Source: RYN-230 sp963713815
GTDB lineage: Bacteria > Actinomycetota > Actinomycetes > Streptosporangiales > Streptosporangiaceae
Reading direction: 5' to 3'
Assembly: GCA_963713815.1 (NCBI GenBank)
Contig: CAVQNH010000031.1
Span: 62,001 to 126,000 of the forward strand
DNA: 64,000 bases
Positions 1 through 8,241 of this stretch are shown in pieces. Position 1 is the first letter of the stretch; every line of letters begins with the position of its first letter. Position numbers and translations under genes: made by a program. The notes beneath the pieces were generated by a model. That model was not told where the DNA came from. It made no database searches and saw only the letters and a list, made by a program, of their open reading frames with translations.

Positions 1-68
1 TGGGCGGGGAGGAGTTCATCGCCCGCTACGACGGGCAGTCCTGGTTGCGGCCGTCGAGAGGGCTGTGA
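1..68 (+). CDS. C-terminal fragment of an unidentified protein
   Basis: An open frame enters from the left edge and stops at TGA 66-68. The last residues read EEFIARYDGQSWLRPSRGL. Too little remains to name a family. The next gene starts at 72, three bases after this stop, so the two are very probably co-transcribed and translationally coupled. Confidence 0.5.
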   Translation, partial: GGEEFIARYDGQSWLRPSRGL

Positions 69-71
69 GCC

Positions 72-1382
72 ATGCGCTTCAGGCTGATGGCGACGTACCG
101 GGGGGTGCCCTACGAAGTAGGGGTCGGCCCGTCGAATTCCGACGTGGTCCTGTTCGCCGCGTGCCCCCCTCCGGAGGAACTGGGCTTCGAGCCCGCCCCG
201 GGGCACTGGCGCAAGCACGTGATCAGGGCGGAGGTGGACGTGCTCTGGGAGTCGCGGCCGGTGGGCAGCTTCCACGGCGATCCCTGCCTGGTGCTCGATG
301 ACCTCGGCGACCGGCTGCACATCGCCTACCTCGGCAAGGACGGACGGCGGGCCCGGGAACTCGGCTACTGGCAGGTTGACCGGGGCGTGTACGAGCTGCT
401 GACCCCGCGCGACGAGGTGACCGGGCTGACCGAGGAGAAAGCGGAGCAGAGCCCGCCCCGCCGCGGGCCGGTGAACGGCGCGCAGCAGACGCCGTCCTAT
501 CCCTACGGCTCGCCGCAGTGGCCGCCGTCGCCCGCCTCCACCGGGCCGCTGGACCCGCGCGGCCGGGACGACGGCGGCGCCGGCTACGCAGGCGATCCCG
601 CCATGGCCCCGGCCGGCGCCTGGAACGGCAATGGCTCCCCGGCCGGCACCGGGGGCTGGAACGGCAACGGGATCCCGCCGGGCCCGCCCGGCCCGGGCTG
701 GAACGGCAACGGCCGTCCCGCCGACACCGGCGGCTGGAACCGGGACGGATCGCCCGCCGACACTGGCGGCTGGAACCGCAACGGCGCCCCCGCCAGCACC
801 GGGAACTGGAACCGCAACGGGTCACCCGCCGACACCGGCGGCTGGAATGGCAATGGTGCCCCGGCCAGCACCGGCGGGTGGAACCGGGACGGATCGCCCG
901 CCGACACCGGCGGCTGGAACCGCACCGGCGCCCCGGTCCCCGCCCCGGCCGGGAACTGGAACGGCAGCGGCGCGCCCGGGACCGTAGCCGGGGCCAACGG
1001 GCACGGCATGGCCAGCTGGAATGGCATGGCTGGCCCGGACGGGATGCTCGACGCACCCGCAGCACCAGGCCCGGGACGCAGGCGGCAGGCACCGAAGCCC
1101 GGCCGGCGTTCCGCCCGCAAGCAGCGGGTTCCTACCCGGGCGATCTTCTCCGAGCTCGCGGACCTGGCGGCGATCCCCCGCTCGGCCTACGCACTGGAGC
1201 AGGAATCCGACGGGGCGATGTGCCTGCTGCGGACCGAGGAAGGCTTCGAGGTCTTCAGCGCGGCCGATGGCTCCCGGCACGAGGTGCGCTCCTTCGACGA
1301 CGAGGAAGCGGCGTACTTCTACCTGTTCGGTGTCCTGGCCGCGGAAGCCGTCCGCAGCGGCTCGCTGATACCGCCCCGCTGA
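72..1382 (+). CDS. Unrecognised protein with two conserved ends joined by a W/N/G/P repeat linker
   Basis: This 436-residue protein has no family I can name. Three parts are visible. Residues 1 to about 125 form a compact, probably folded domain (MRFRLMATYRGVPYEVGVG at the start, then VLDDLGDRLHIAYLG). Residues about 135-335 are low-complexity and dominated by a 12-residue repeat of the type GGWNRDGSPADT. Residues about 355-436 form a second folded-looking domain, starting near RAIFSELADLAAIP and ending GSLIPPR. There is no signal peptide or membrane segment. The ATG at 72 lies three bases after the previous stop, so the pair is probably one operon. A two-domain protein on a flexible linker is the safest reading. 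Confidence 0.6.
   Translation: MRFRLMATYRGVPYEVGVGPSNSDVVLFAACPPPEELGFEPAPGHWRKHVIRAEVDVLWESRPVGSFHGDPCLVLDDLGDRLHIAYLGKDGRRARELGYWQVDRGVYELLTPRDEVTGLTEEKAEQSPPRRGPVNGAQQTPSYPYGSPQWPPSPASTGPLDPRGRDDGGAGYAGDPAMAPAGAWNGNGSPAGTGGWNGNGIPPGPPGPGWNGNGRPADTGGWNRDGSPADTGGWNRNGAPASTGNWNRNGSPADTGGWNGNGAPASTGGWNRDGSPADTGGWNRTGAPVPAPAGNWNGSGAPGTVAGANGHGMASWNGMAGPDGMLDAPAAPGPGRRRQAPKPGRRSARKQRVPTRAIFSELADLAAIPRSAYALEQESDGAMCLLRTEEGFEVFSAADGSRHEVRSFDDEEAAYFYLFGVLAAEAVRSGSLIPPR
618..981 (+). repeat. 36-bp in-frame repeat encoding a 12-residue W/N/G/P unit
   Basis: The central part of the gene at 72-1382 is built from 36-bp units that translate as GGWN-x-x-G-x-PA-[DS]-T. Variants such as GGWNRDGSPADT, GNWNRNGSPADT and GGWNGNGAPAST alternate. 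Six or more units are recognisable; those near the two ends are degenerate. Every unit keeps frame, so the array sits in an expressed linker. Confidence 0.85.
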
Positions 1383-1430
1383 CCGGCTGGCGACGCCGGC
1401 CGGGTCCGCCCCGGACCGCGCCCGGACTCA

Positions 1431-1462
1431 TCACACTGTGGCTCACTCACACTGTGGCTCAC
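1431..1462. repeat. Perfect 16-bp tandem duplication at the end of the sigma factor gene
   Basis: TCACACTGTGGCTCAC occurs at 1431-1446 and again, without spacer, at 1447-1462. The second copy covers the stop codon of the minus-strand sigma factor (TGA at 1459-1461). A fresh duplication would explain the perfect identity. Confidence 0.9.
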
Positions 1463-1998
1463 GCCGCAGCGGGCGAGACGATCAGGCCACCTAGCCGGCG
1501 CAGACCCCGCGCCGTCCGGGCCTTGATAGTCCCCAGCGGCACGTCCAGCCGGTGGGCGATCTCCCGCTGGGTCAGGTCCGCGTAGTAGGCCATCTCGATC
1601 GCCTCCCGCTGCAGGTCGGGGAGCCGGGCCAGGGCCACCTGCATGTCCCTCCTCTGTTCCACCCGGCTGGCGATGTCGCGCCCGTCGGGACCGGCCATGG
1701 ACGAGGCGTCCTCCAGGGGCACCGTGTCACGACGCCGGGCGCGCAGGTGGTCGATCGCCCGCCTGCGCGCGATCGTGAGCACCCAGGCCTCCAGGCTCCG
1801 CGACGGGTCGAAGCGGCTGCGGAACCGCCACACCTCCAGGAACACCACCTGGACCACGTCATCGATGTCCGGATCCGGGACCCGCCCGTGCAGGTAGCGC
1901 CGCAGGATCGGCCCGAGCTCGGCGTAGCAGCCGTCGAACGCGTCATCATGGGCCCCGGCCAGCCGGACCCCGAGTTCCCTGATCCTGTCTGCGCGCAC
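1459..1998 (-). CDS. ECF-type RNA polymerase sigma factor
   Basis: At 179 residues this is a two-domain ECF sigma factor. Region 2 spans roughly residues 25-95 (DIDDVVQVVFLEVWRF, then AWVLTIARRRAIDHLRAR). Region 4 spans about 120-172 (LPDLQREAIEMAYYADLTQ, then LDVPLGTIKARTARGL, the recognition helix). The start is GTG at 1998. No anti-sigma gene follows, because the next gene downstream is transcribed towards it. A MerR/B12-domain regulator lies 187 bp upstream on the same strand. This recalls the LitR-LitS arrangement of Streptomyces, in which a MerR protein controls a light-induced ECF factor, but no carotenoid genes are nearby, so that function is inference. Confidence 0.85.
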   Translation of the reverse strand: MRADRIRELGVRLAGAHDDAFDGCYAELGPILRRYLHGRVPDPDIDDVVQVVFLEVWRFRSRFDPSRSLEAWVLTIARRRAIDHLRARRRDTVPLEDASSMAGPDGRDIASRVEQRRDMQVALARLPDLQREAIEMAYYADLTQREIAHRLDVPLGTIKARTARGLRRLGGLIVSPAAA

Positions 1999-2040
1999 GT
2001 GGCGCCCCCGTCCTTCCTGTCCGGCCCGGTCCAGGTCTTG

Positions 2041-2106
2041 GGCGGGCCATCATCCACAAAATCGCTTCAAAAGTTATTCATAGCCGATAATACAGTTGCG
2101 CGCAAC
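2041..2106 (-). promoter_or_regulatory. AT-rich promoter region with a 12-bp palindrome upstream of the ECF sigma gene
   Basis: Between the MerR gene and the sigma gene lies an unusually AT-rich stretch (about 2056-2094) next to the perfect palindrome GTTGCGCGCAAC at 2095-2106. It is the only low-GC spot in the 187-bp gap and lies where the sigma gene promoter should be. That the palindrome is an operator, possibly for the adjacent MerR protein, is inference. Confidence 0.4.
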
Positions 2107-2185
2107 CGGGGGACGCCGAGAGACCGGGCCGGGCAGAGACCCGGGCCGCGGGTTAACGCACGGAGGAGGAGTGGCGCGGCGGAAC

Positions 2186-3325
2186 TCAGTAGCCGAGGGC
2201 CGCCACGATCTCGGACAGCGCCTCGGGCAGGCTGATGACGAGCCGGGCCGCGGCCGGAATGCGATCCCGGTCCCAGCCCGGGCCGCCGAGGATCAGCCGC
2301 GTGCCGGGGCGGCGCGGGGACAGGTCAGGCAGCGCGAGCGGATCGCCGGTGGCCGGAGCCTGGGACCACAGGAACACCACACCGGGCCCGGTCCGCCGGA
2401 CGGCGGCCGCCAGTGCGAAGTACGGCAGGTCAGACCCGAGCACCCGGCTGTCGATCCCCTGCTCGGCCAGGGCGGCCGCGAGCGCGAAGAGCGGCAGGTC
2501 GTGCTGCTCACCCTCGGCCGAGGCGAGCAGGACCGCCCGGTGCTGCGCCTGGCCCGGCCGGTCAGCGGTGCGCCGGGAGAACGCGCCGATGGTCGCCACC
2601 GACAGCAGGTGCTCGGCTTCCACGCACGTGCCGGTGTGCTCGAACCGGGTGCCCAGGCCGGACAGCACCGGCACCAGCAGGTCTTCCCAGGTGCGGACGC
2701 TGCCGTCCTGGTCCAGGGCAGCCCGGATGGTCTCGCTGGCCCGTTTCTCGTCCAGGGCCAGCACCGCGCGGGCCAGCCCGCGGGCCGCGGCCGACGCGCC
2801 GGGCAGGGCCAGGCGCCGGCCTCCGGAGCCATGACCCGGCCCTGGCCGCGCGGCCGGGAACTCCCCGCCGGGAGCCCCGGCCGGGCCGCGCTCGTCCGGG
2901 CCGCTCCCGTCCGGGCCGTCCCCCGCCTCCTGTCCCCCGGCGTGCCCTGGCCCGGATTCCGCTGGCCCGCCCCCGGCGGCCTCACGCTCCAGCCCGGCGG
3001 TCGGCTGCCCGCCGGGCTCCCCGCCTGCCGCCCCGTCCGCTGCCCCGGCCACGGGGCCGCCGTCCGCGCCGGCCTGGGCCGGCCCGGGCGCCACCGGGGC
3101 GGTCAGGGCGGCCCGGGCCGCGTCGGCCGGGGCCGCGCCGCGGAGGATCAGCTTCTGCATGTGCTCGAGGCGGATGATGTCCTCGGCCGTGTAGCGCCGG
3201 TGCCGCCCGGGGCTGAGTTCGCGGGCGCCGATCCCGTACCGCCGGTTCCAGGTGCGCAGGGTGGACGGCGCCACCCCGAGACGGCGGGCCACTGCTCCCA
3301 CACTGAAACCGACTGTGTCCGTCAT
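2186..3325 (-). CDS. MerR-family regulator with a degenerate cobalamin-binding-like sensor domain
   Basis: This 379-residue protein begins with a MerR winged helix (residues 7-75, FSVGAVARRLGVAPSTLRTW). A Gly/Ala/Pro-rich linker follows (about 78-190), then a C-terminal region resembling the helical-plus-Rossmann B12 module of CarH/LitR photoreceptors. In that family a W-x9-EH motif caps adenosylcobalamin and an E/D-x-H-x-x-G motif supplies the lower axial His. Here the first reads F228-x9-E238-H239, with Phe for Trp. The second reads E-Q-H275-D-L-P, with Pro for Gly. The axial His is kept but the cap is altered, so B12 binding is uncertain. The ATG at 3325 is preceded by AGGAAAGG. An ECF sigma gene follows on the same strand. 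Confidence 0.8.
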   Translation of the reverse strand: MTDTVGFSVGAVARRLGVAPSTLRTWNRRYGIGARELSPGRHRRYTAEDIIRLEHMQKLILRGAAPADAARAALTAPVAPGPAQAGADGGPVAGAADGAAGGEPGGQPTAGLEREAAGGGPAESGPGHAGGQEAGDGPDGSGPDERGPAGAPGGEFPAARPGPGHGSGGRRLALPGASAAARGLARAVLALDEKRASETIRAALDQDGSVRTWEDLLVPVLSGLGTRFEHTGTCVEAEHLLSVATIGAFSRRTADRPGQAQHRAVLLASAEGEQHDLPLFALAAALAEQGIDSRVLGSDLPYFALAAAVRRTGPGVVFLWSQAPATGDPLALPDLSPRRPGTRLILGGPGWDRDRIPAAARLVISLPEALSEIVAALGY

Positions 3326-3960
3326 GACCTTTCCTGCTGTGACTTATGCCACCGGCCGGCGCCGGTAATCCCCCGCCAGGCCCGGGCGCCAGGACCGCTA
3401 TTCAACTCCGCCCCGTGCGGCCGGCCAAACCAGGCCCGGACAGCGGGCGACCTGCCGTGCGGCCGCGGTGACCGGCTGGGCCGCGCTCGCGATCCTCTCC
3501 GCGGGGGCTGCGGGAATGCCATTTCCGGGAGATTCGGCGCGGCTGAGCCGGGCGGTTGCATGTCCCCCGGCAGGCCGCCCGCCGGCCAGTGAGCCGTACC
3601 GGCCGGGCGGACCGGGACCAGCCGCCGCACGGGTCACGCCGTTTCCCCCTCGGCAGGTCCTTACAGCCGTATTACCGATGCCGCCGCACGGGCCGCGCCG
3701 GCGCTCCCGGGACGCCAGCGGACGGCGTTCCGGTGGGATACCCTCAAGCCGCCTACCTGGTACTGGCCGCTTAAAGTATCTGGATGATTACTAATCAATG
3801 CGAGAAGGTGCATGTGAGCGCCCTACGACCGGGGTTGAGGAACTTCGCCCGCATGCGCGACCCCGGCCGCTATGGTTCAAGAGCCGGCGGGGCTGACGGT
3901 CCCCCGCTCCCCAAGCAGCCCCGCCGGCACTCGACCGCCACCCGCCCGCCGATGCCCCGG
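3326..3960. other. Divergent intergenic region with no convincing gene
   Basis: About 635 bp separate the MerR gene from the repeat tract before the aldose epimerase. Open frames here have no family signature, no good ribosome site and biased composition, so I reject them. The only low-GC patch is around 3772-3805, which contains TAAAGTATC and TTACTAATC. It is a plausible promoter for the downstream plus-strand gene. Confidence 0.5.
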
Positions 3961-4050
3961 TGCCGCAAAAACCAGTGCCGCGAGAACCAGTGCGGCGAGA
4001 ACCAGTGCCGCAAGAACCAGTGCGTCAAAAGCCGGTGCGGCAAGAATCAG
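3961..4050 (+). repeat. Six 15-bp tandem repeats upstream of the aldose epimerase gene
   Basis: Six contiguous 15-bp units of the type TGCCGCGAGAACCAG fill 3961-4050 exactly; the fifth and sixth are degenerate. All three plus-strand frames stay open through them, giving pentapeptide repeats (for example REPVR). The epimerase frame is open across the tract, so the array could encode an N-terminal extension. I instead place the gene start downstream, at 4095. Confidence 0.9.
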
Positions 4051-4094
4051 CGGCCCGGATGTCACGGGCCCGGGGATACGCAGGGAAGCTGATC

Positions 4095-5060
4095 ATGGTC
4101 TCGCTCACCGGCGCCCAGGTCCCACTGACCGGCGCGCAATACGACCTCTCCGCAGGCGACTACCGGGCCACGATCACCGAGCTGGGGGCCGGCCTGCGCC
4201 GGCTGGAACACCGCGGCCAGCCCGTCACCGTGGGGTACGAGCCGGACATGCTGCCCCCCGGCGCGACCGGCCAGCTGCTCTGCCCCTGGCCCAACCGGGT
4301 GGAGGGCGGCCACTACGACATCGACGGCACCCACTACCAGCTTGATCTCAGCGAGCCGGCCAACGGGAACGCGATCCACGGGCTGACCCGCTGGTCGTCC
4401 TGGACCCCCGGACCGGATTCCGCACCCTCGGGCGGGGCGGAGGTCACCCTGCGGCTCGTGCTGCTCGGCCACCAGGGATACCCGTTCGCCCTGGAACTGG
4501 ACGCGTCGTACCGGCTGGATGGCGAGCACGGGCTGCAGGTCAGCGTCAGCGCGCGCAACCTGGGCTCCGTCGCGGCCCCGTACGGGACCGGGTCGCATCC
4601 GTACCTGACCGCCGGGGCGGCCACGGTGGACGAGTGCGACCTCAGCGTCCCGGCCGGGCTGTGGCAGCCGGCCGGGGAGCGGGGCATCCCGATCGGGACC
4701 CCCGAAGACGTGACCGGCACCGGGTTCGATTTCCGCGCACCGCGGCGCATCGGCGACACCCAGCTTGACCACGCGCTGACCGGCCTGGACCGGGACCCGG
4801 GCGGCCGCGTCTGGGCCCGGCTCAGCAGCGCGGGAGCCCAGGGAGCCCGGACCGAGGTGGCCCTCTGGGGCGGGCCGGGCTACGAGTGGCTGCAGGTGTT
4901 CACCGGCGACACGCTCGACCCGTCGCATCGCCGGAAGGCCGTGGCCATCGAGCCGATGACCTGCCCGCCGAACGCCTTCAACTCCGGCGTGGACCTGCTG
5001 ACGCTCGAACCGGGTGACAGCGTCACCCACACCTGGGGCATCCAGGTCACCCGGGACTAG
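4095..5060 (+). CDS. Aldose 1-epimerase family protein
   Basis: This 321-residue protein belongs to the GalM/YeaD mutarotase fold, which interconverts alpha and beta anomers of hexoses in the cytoplasm. Family marks are visible in order: LCPWPNRVEGG (about 60-70), the substrate-binding His in AIHGLTRW (about 95), a second His in GTGSHPYLTAG (about 170), and the C-terminal catalytic Glu region EPMTCPPNAFNSG (about 295). I choose ATG 4095 because GGGAAG precedes it at good spacing. An ATG at 3960 would add 45 residues of repeat-encoded low complexity. The gene stands alone, so its substrate is not indicated. Confidence 0.85.
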   Translation: MVSLTGAQVPLTGAQYDLSAGDYRATITELGAGLRRLEHRGQPVTVGYEPDMLPPGATGQLLCPWPNRVEGGHYDIDGTHYQLDLSEPANGNAIHGLTRWSSWTPGPDSAPSGGAEVTLRLVLLGHQGYPFALELDASYRLDGEHGLQVSVSARNLGSVAAPYGTGSHPYLTAGAATVDECDLSVPAGLWQPAGERGIPIGTPEDVTGTGFDFRAPRRIGDTQLDHALTGLDRDPGGRVWARLSSAGAQGARTEVALWGGPGYEWLQVFTGDTLDPSHRRKAVAIEPMTCPPNAFNSGVDLLTLEPGDSVTHTWGIQVTRD

Positions 5061-5071
5061 GCACCCGGGAT

Positions 5072-5683
5072 TCAGGCCCCCGGCCCGGTGAGGCGGGCCA
5101 GGTCGTCGGGGGTGTCCACGTCGTCCGGGCGGCCGGTGTCCCCGCACTCCACCAGCGTGACGAGGTCGGGGTGAGCGCGCAGGAACGGCCGGGCGCCCAC
5201 GTCGCCCGCGGCCAGGCCGGCGACTTCCGCCCAGTACTCGCGGGCGATCAGCACCGGGTTACGGGGCTGGCCGTCGTAGGCGGCCACGGCGACCCGGGCG
5301 CCGCCCTCGAACGCGGCGATCAGCCGGTCCACGGCGGCCGGCCCGACCAGGGGCTGGTCCACCAGCGCGATCACCGCGGCGGCGCTGCCGTCCGGGACCG
5401 CGCCCAGGCCGGCGGCCAGCGAGGATCCCATGCCGCTGGCCCAGTCGGGGTTGAACACGCTGATCACGCTGGGGGGCAGGCTGACCGGGGCGGCGCCGGT
5501 CACCACCACCAGGGGGGACGCACCGCCCGACTGCAGCAGCCAGATCCCCCGGTCCACGAGCCGCACCCCGTCCAGCTCGACCAGCGCCTTGGGGCGGCCG
5601 AGCCGGGACCCCGAGCCCGCCGCCAGCAGCACCCCGGCTACGCCACTGCCCGGGGAGGGGTCAGCCGGGAACGCCCCCGCCAC
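5072..5683 (-). CDS. MocA-like nucleotidyltransferase
   Basis: The 203-residue protein is a GT-A-fold nucleotidyltransferase of the MobA/MocA type. The signature LLAAGSGSRLGRPK binds the nucleotide (residues about 19-32). VIALVDQPLV (about 103) carries the metal-binding Asp, and a further conserved stretch is AYDGQPRNPVLI. MocA transfers CMP to molybdopterin for xanthine-dehydrogenase-type enzymes. Here the gene directly follows xdhC, four bases away, which supports a role in molybdenum hydroxylase maturation. The start is GTG at 5683. No molybdenum hydroxylase subunit is present in the window, so the client enzyme must lie elsewhere. Confidence 0.8.
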   Translation of the reverse strand: MAGAFPADPSPGSGVAGVLLAAGSGSRLGRPKALVELDGVRLVDRGIWLLQSGGASPLVVVTGAAPVSLPPSVISVFNPDWASGMGSSLAAGLGAVPDGSAAAVIALVDQPLVGPAAVDRLIAAFEGGARVAVAAYDGQPRNPVLIAREYWAEVAGLAAGDVGARPFLRAHPDLVTLVECGDTGRPDDVDTPDDLARLTGPGA

Positions 5684-5687
5684 GCCG

Positions 5688-6809
5688 TCAGTGATGGATC
5701 CGCCCGGACGTACTGGTCAGCGGCTGGCCGGAGCCACCCCAGCGGAGCTGGATCAGCTCGGCGGCCACGGACACCGCGGTCTCCTCGGGGGTCCGGGCCC
5801 CGAGATCGAGGCCGATCGGGGAGCGCAGCCGGGCCAGTTCCTCCTCACCCAGGCCGGCCTCGCGGAGCCGGGCGAGCCGGTCCTCGTGCGTCCGGCGGCT
5901 GCCCATGGCGCCGATGTACGCGGCGGGCGTGCGCAGCGCCACCTCCAGCACCGGCACGTCGAACTTCGGGTCGTGGGTGAGCACGCAGATCACCGTGCGC
6001 GAGTCCACCGGCGTCCGGGCCAGGAAGCGGTGCGGCCACTCGACGACGACCTCGTCGGCCTCGGGGAACCGGGCCGGGGTGGCGAAGATGCCCCGGGCGT
6101 CGCACACGGTCACCTGGTAGCCCAGGAACTTCCCGGCCCGGGCCACGGCCGCGGCGAAGTCGATCGCGCCGAACACCAGCATCCGCGGCGGCGGGGCGAA
6201 CGAGTGCACGAACACGGCCAGCTCGTCACCGAGCCGCTCGCCGTCCGCGCCGTACCGCCGGACGCCGGTCAGGCCCTGGGCCAGCATCCCCCGCGCGTCG
6301 TCGTCCACCGCCGCGTCCAGCCGGTCACCGTTGCCCAGGGTCCCGCTGGACCGGCCCGGGGTGGCGCTGGCCTGGTCGTCGGCCCAGATCGCCCGGCGCG
6401 CGCCGACCCGGCCGGGGCCCTCGATCACGCTGGCCACCGCGACGGGCTCGCCCGCGGCGATGGCCGCCGACACGTCTCCCAGTTCCGGGTAGAGCTCGCG
6501 GCTGACCGGCTCCACCAGCAGATGCAGGATGCCGCCACAGGTCAGCCCGACCGAGAAGGCGTCATCGTCGCTGACGCCGTAGGTCGCCAGCACCGGCTGC
6601 CCGGTCTGGCAGACCTCCTGGGCCAGCTCGTACACGGCGCCTTCCACGCAGCCGCCCGACACGCTGCCCGTGACCTCACCCTCGGCTGACACGGCCATGG
6701 CGGCACCCGGCTCCCGGGGCGCGCTGCGGAACGTGCGCACCACCGTGGCCAGGCCGAATACCTCGCCCGTGTCCCACCACTTCGTGATGGGGTCCAGGAT
6801 GTCTCGCAA
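5688..6809 (-). CDS. XdhC/CoxI family molybdenum-enzyme maturation factor
   Basis: XdhC proteins bind the molybdenum cofactor, help its sulfuration and insert it into xanthine-dehydrogenase-like enzymes. This 373-residue copy has the N-terminal XdhC/CoxI domain (TFRSAPREPGAAMAV, then GSVSGGCVEGAVYELA near 47-62) and the C-terminal Rossmann domain (VFGAIDFAAAVARAG, then YIGAMGSRRTHEDRL near 310). The start appears to be TTG at 6809: translation from it gives the conserved opening RDILDPI, and GAGGTGAAG lies just upstream. It is the first gene of a two-gene unit with the mocA-like gene. Confidence 0.85.
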   Translation of the reverse strand: MRDILDPITKWWDTGEVFGLATVVRTFRSAPREPGAAMAVSAEGEVTGSVSGGCVEGAVYELAQEVCQTGQPVLATYGVSDDDAFSVGLTCGGILHLLVEPVSRELYPELGDVSAAIAAGEPVAVASVIEGPGRVGARRAIWADDQASATPGRSSGTLGNGDRLDAAVDDDARGMLAQGLTGVRRYGADGERLGDELAVFVHSFAPPPRMLVFGAIDFAAAVARAGKFLGYQVTVCDARGIFATPARFPEADEVVVEWPHRFLARTPVDSRTVICVLTHDPKFDVPVLEVALRTPAAYIGAMGSRRTHEDRLARLREAGLGEEELARLRSPIGLDLGARTPEETAVSVAAELIQLRWGGSGQPLTSTSGRIHH

Positions 6810-7179
6810 CCGGCTTCACCTCGGCACGTTTGGTCCTCGCGGCCCCGGGCACTGCCAGGCGGGCAGGTCAGAGCCGCCGCCGACATTGCCGGGACATGAC
6901 CTCAGGGTACGTTCACCTGACCAGCCCGCGCCATGCCCAGCATCCGGGCCCGTCCGGGCCGGGCGCCGGACCAGCCTGGCGGCCACGCGGGACGGGGCGT
7001 GTCCCGGGGGCCGCTGCCCGCCGGCAACGCCGCCGACCAGCCCCGGTCAGCCCCGGTCAGCCCCCGGCCGGCCCCGCGCTGGCGACTTAGGTTAGCCTAA
7101 GCTATCCTCGTTCCGGTCCAGCGACGATCCGCCTCCCGGGCAGGACCGGCGGCAGCGATGACGAAAGGATGACTGGCTG
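6810..7179. other. Divergent intergenic region before the iron-transport operon
   Basis: These 370 bp separate xdhC (minus) from the iron-binding lipoprotein gene (plus). Most is GC-rich without coding signs. Its one clear element is the iron box at 7087-7105; GAAAGGA at 7162-7168 supplies a ribosome-binding-like site before ATG 7180. Confidence 0.6.
7087..7105 (+). promoter_or_regulatory. IdeR/DmdR-type iron box
   Basis: TTAGGTTAGCCTAAGCTAT matches the actinobacterial iron box (TTAGGTTAGGCTAACCTAA) at 16 of 19 positions. It lies 75 bp before a ferric-iron ABC operon and overlaps a possible -10 (TAAGCT, 7098-7103). Iron-loaded IdeR/DmdR binding there would repress transcription. Confidence 0.8.
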
Positions 7180-8241
7180 ATGGCAAGGCGATGGGGCCGC
7201 GCTCCCCGGATGACCGCGGCGACCCTGGCCGTGGCGGGCCTGGTGACCGCCGCGATGACGGGCTGCTCGGCCCTGTCGGGGTCCGCGTCCACGAGCAGCA
7301 GCGGCTCCATCACCCTCTACAGCGGCCAGCATCCGCAGACCACCCAGAAGCTCGTCGCCGCGTTCGAGAAGAAAACCGGCATCAAGGTCAGCGTGCGCAG
7401 CGACGACGAGGACGTGCTGGCCCAGCAGATCGTGACCGAGGGCAGCCACTCCCCCGCCGACGTGTTCTACACCGAGAACTCCCCGCCCCTGGAGTTCCTG
7501 CAGGGCAAGGGCCTGCTGTCGGTGGTGCGCAGCAGCACGCTGGACGCCACGCCGTCCAAGTACAACTCGCCCCAGAACGACTGGGTGGGCGTGTCCGCCC
7601 GGGTCAGCGTGCTCATCTACAACCCCAGCCTGATCAGCAAGAGCCAGCTGCCCACCTCGGTCATGCAGCTCGCCGACCCGAAGTACCAGGGCAAGCTCGC
7701 CCTGGCCGCGGGCGAGACCGACTTCCAGCCGATCGTCACCTCGGTCCTGCACGCGCACGGGACCGCCGCCACGCTGAAGTGGCTCAGCGCCCTGAAGGCG
7801 AACGCCGCCGGCCACCTGTACCCGGACAACGAGACCATCGCCAGCGACGTCAACAAGGGCAGCGCGGCGCTGGGCATCATCAACCAGTACTACTGGTACC
7901 GGATGCGGGCCGAGATCGGCGCCGGGGCCACCCACTCGAAGATCACCCATTTCGCGCCGCACGACCCCGGCTACGTGATCGACGTGTCCGGGGCCGCGAT
8001 CCTGAAGTCCAGCAAGCACCAGGCCGCCGCGCAGCAGTTCCTGGCCTTCCTGGTCAGCAAGCCCGCCCAGGAGATCATCGGCGGCCACTCGCTCAGCTAC
8101 GAGTACCCGATAGCCTCGGGCGTGACCACCGCCGCGCCGGAAACCCCGTTGAGCCAGCTCCAGCCGAACTCCATCACGATCGGCGACCTCGGCACCGGGA
8201 CAACGGCCATCACCCTGCTCCGGCGGGCCGGCCTGCTGTGA
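7180..8241 (+). CDS. Ferric-iron ABC transporter substrate-binding lipoprotein
   Basis: The 353-residue precursor has a twin-Arg-containing hydrophobic signal ending in the lipobox MTGC, with Cys29 as the expected lipidated residue. The mature part is a FbpA/SfuA-type periplasmic-binding protein (ITLYSGQHPQTTQKLVAAF at the start, VFYTENSPPLEFL, and the tyrosine-rich NQYYWYRM that in this family contributes Fe(III) ligands). It would hold ferric iron at the outer membrane face and deliver it to the permease encoded next. An iron box precedes it. The product heads a three-gene operon with the permease and ATPase. Confidence 0.9.
   Translation: MARRWGRAPRMTAATLAVAGLVTAAMTGCSALSGSASTSSSGSITLYSGQHPQTTQKLVAAFEKKTGIKVSVRSDDEDVLAQQIVTEGSHSPADVFYTENSPPLEFLQGKGLLSVVRSSTLDATPSKYNSPQNDWVGVSARVSVLIYNPSLISKSQLPTSVMQLADPKYQGKLALAAGETDFQPIVTSVLHAHGTAATLKWLSALKANAAGHLYPDNETIASDVNKGSAALGIINQYYWYRMRAEIGAGATHSKITHFAPHDPGYVIDVSGAAILKSSKHQAAAQQFLAFLVSKPAQEIIGGHSLSYEYPIASGVTTAAPETPLSQLQPNSITIGDLGTGTTAITLLRRAGLL

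Noticed and set aside
3961..4050. Possible CRISPR array
   Set aside because: Units are 15 bp with no spacers; no cas genes are present. The other tandem arrays fail for the same reason.
3877..4065. Minus-strand frame with a LAALVLAALV hydrophobic repeat, like a membrane helix
   Set aside because: It is the reverse reading of the 15-bp array and has no ribosome site or conserved neighbour.
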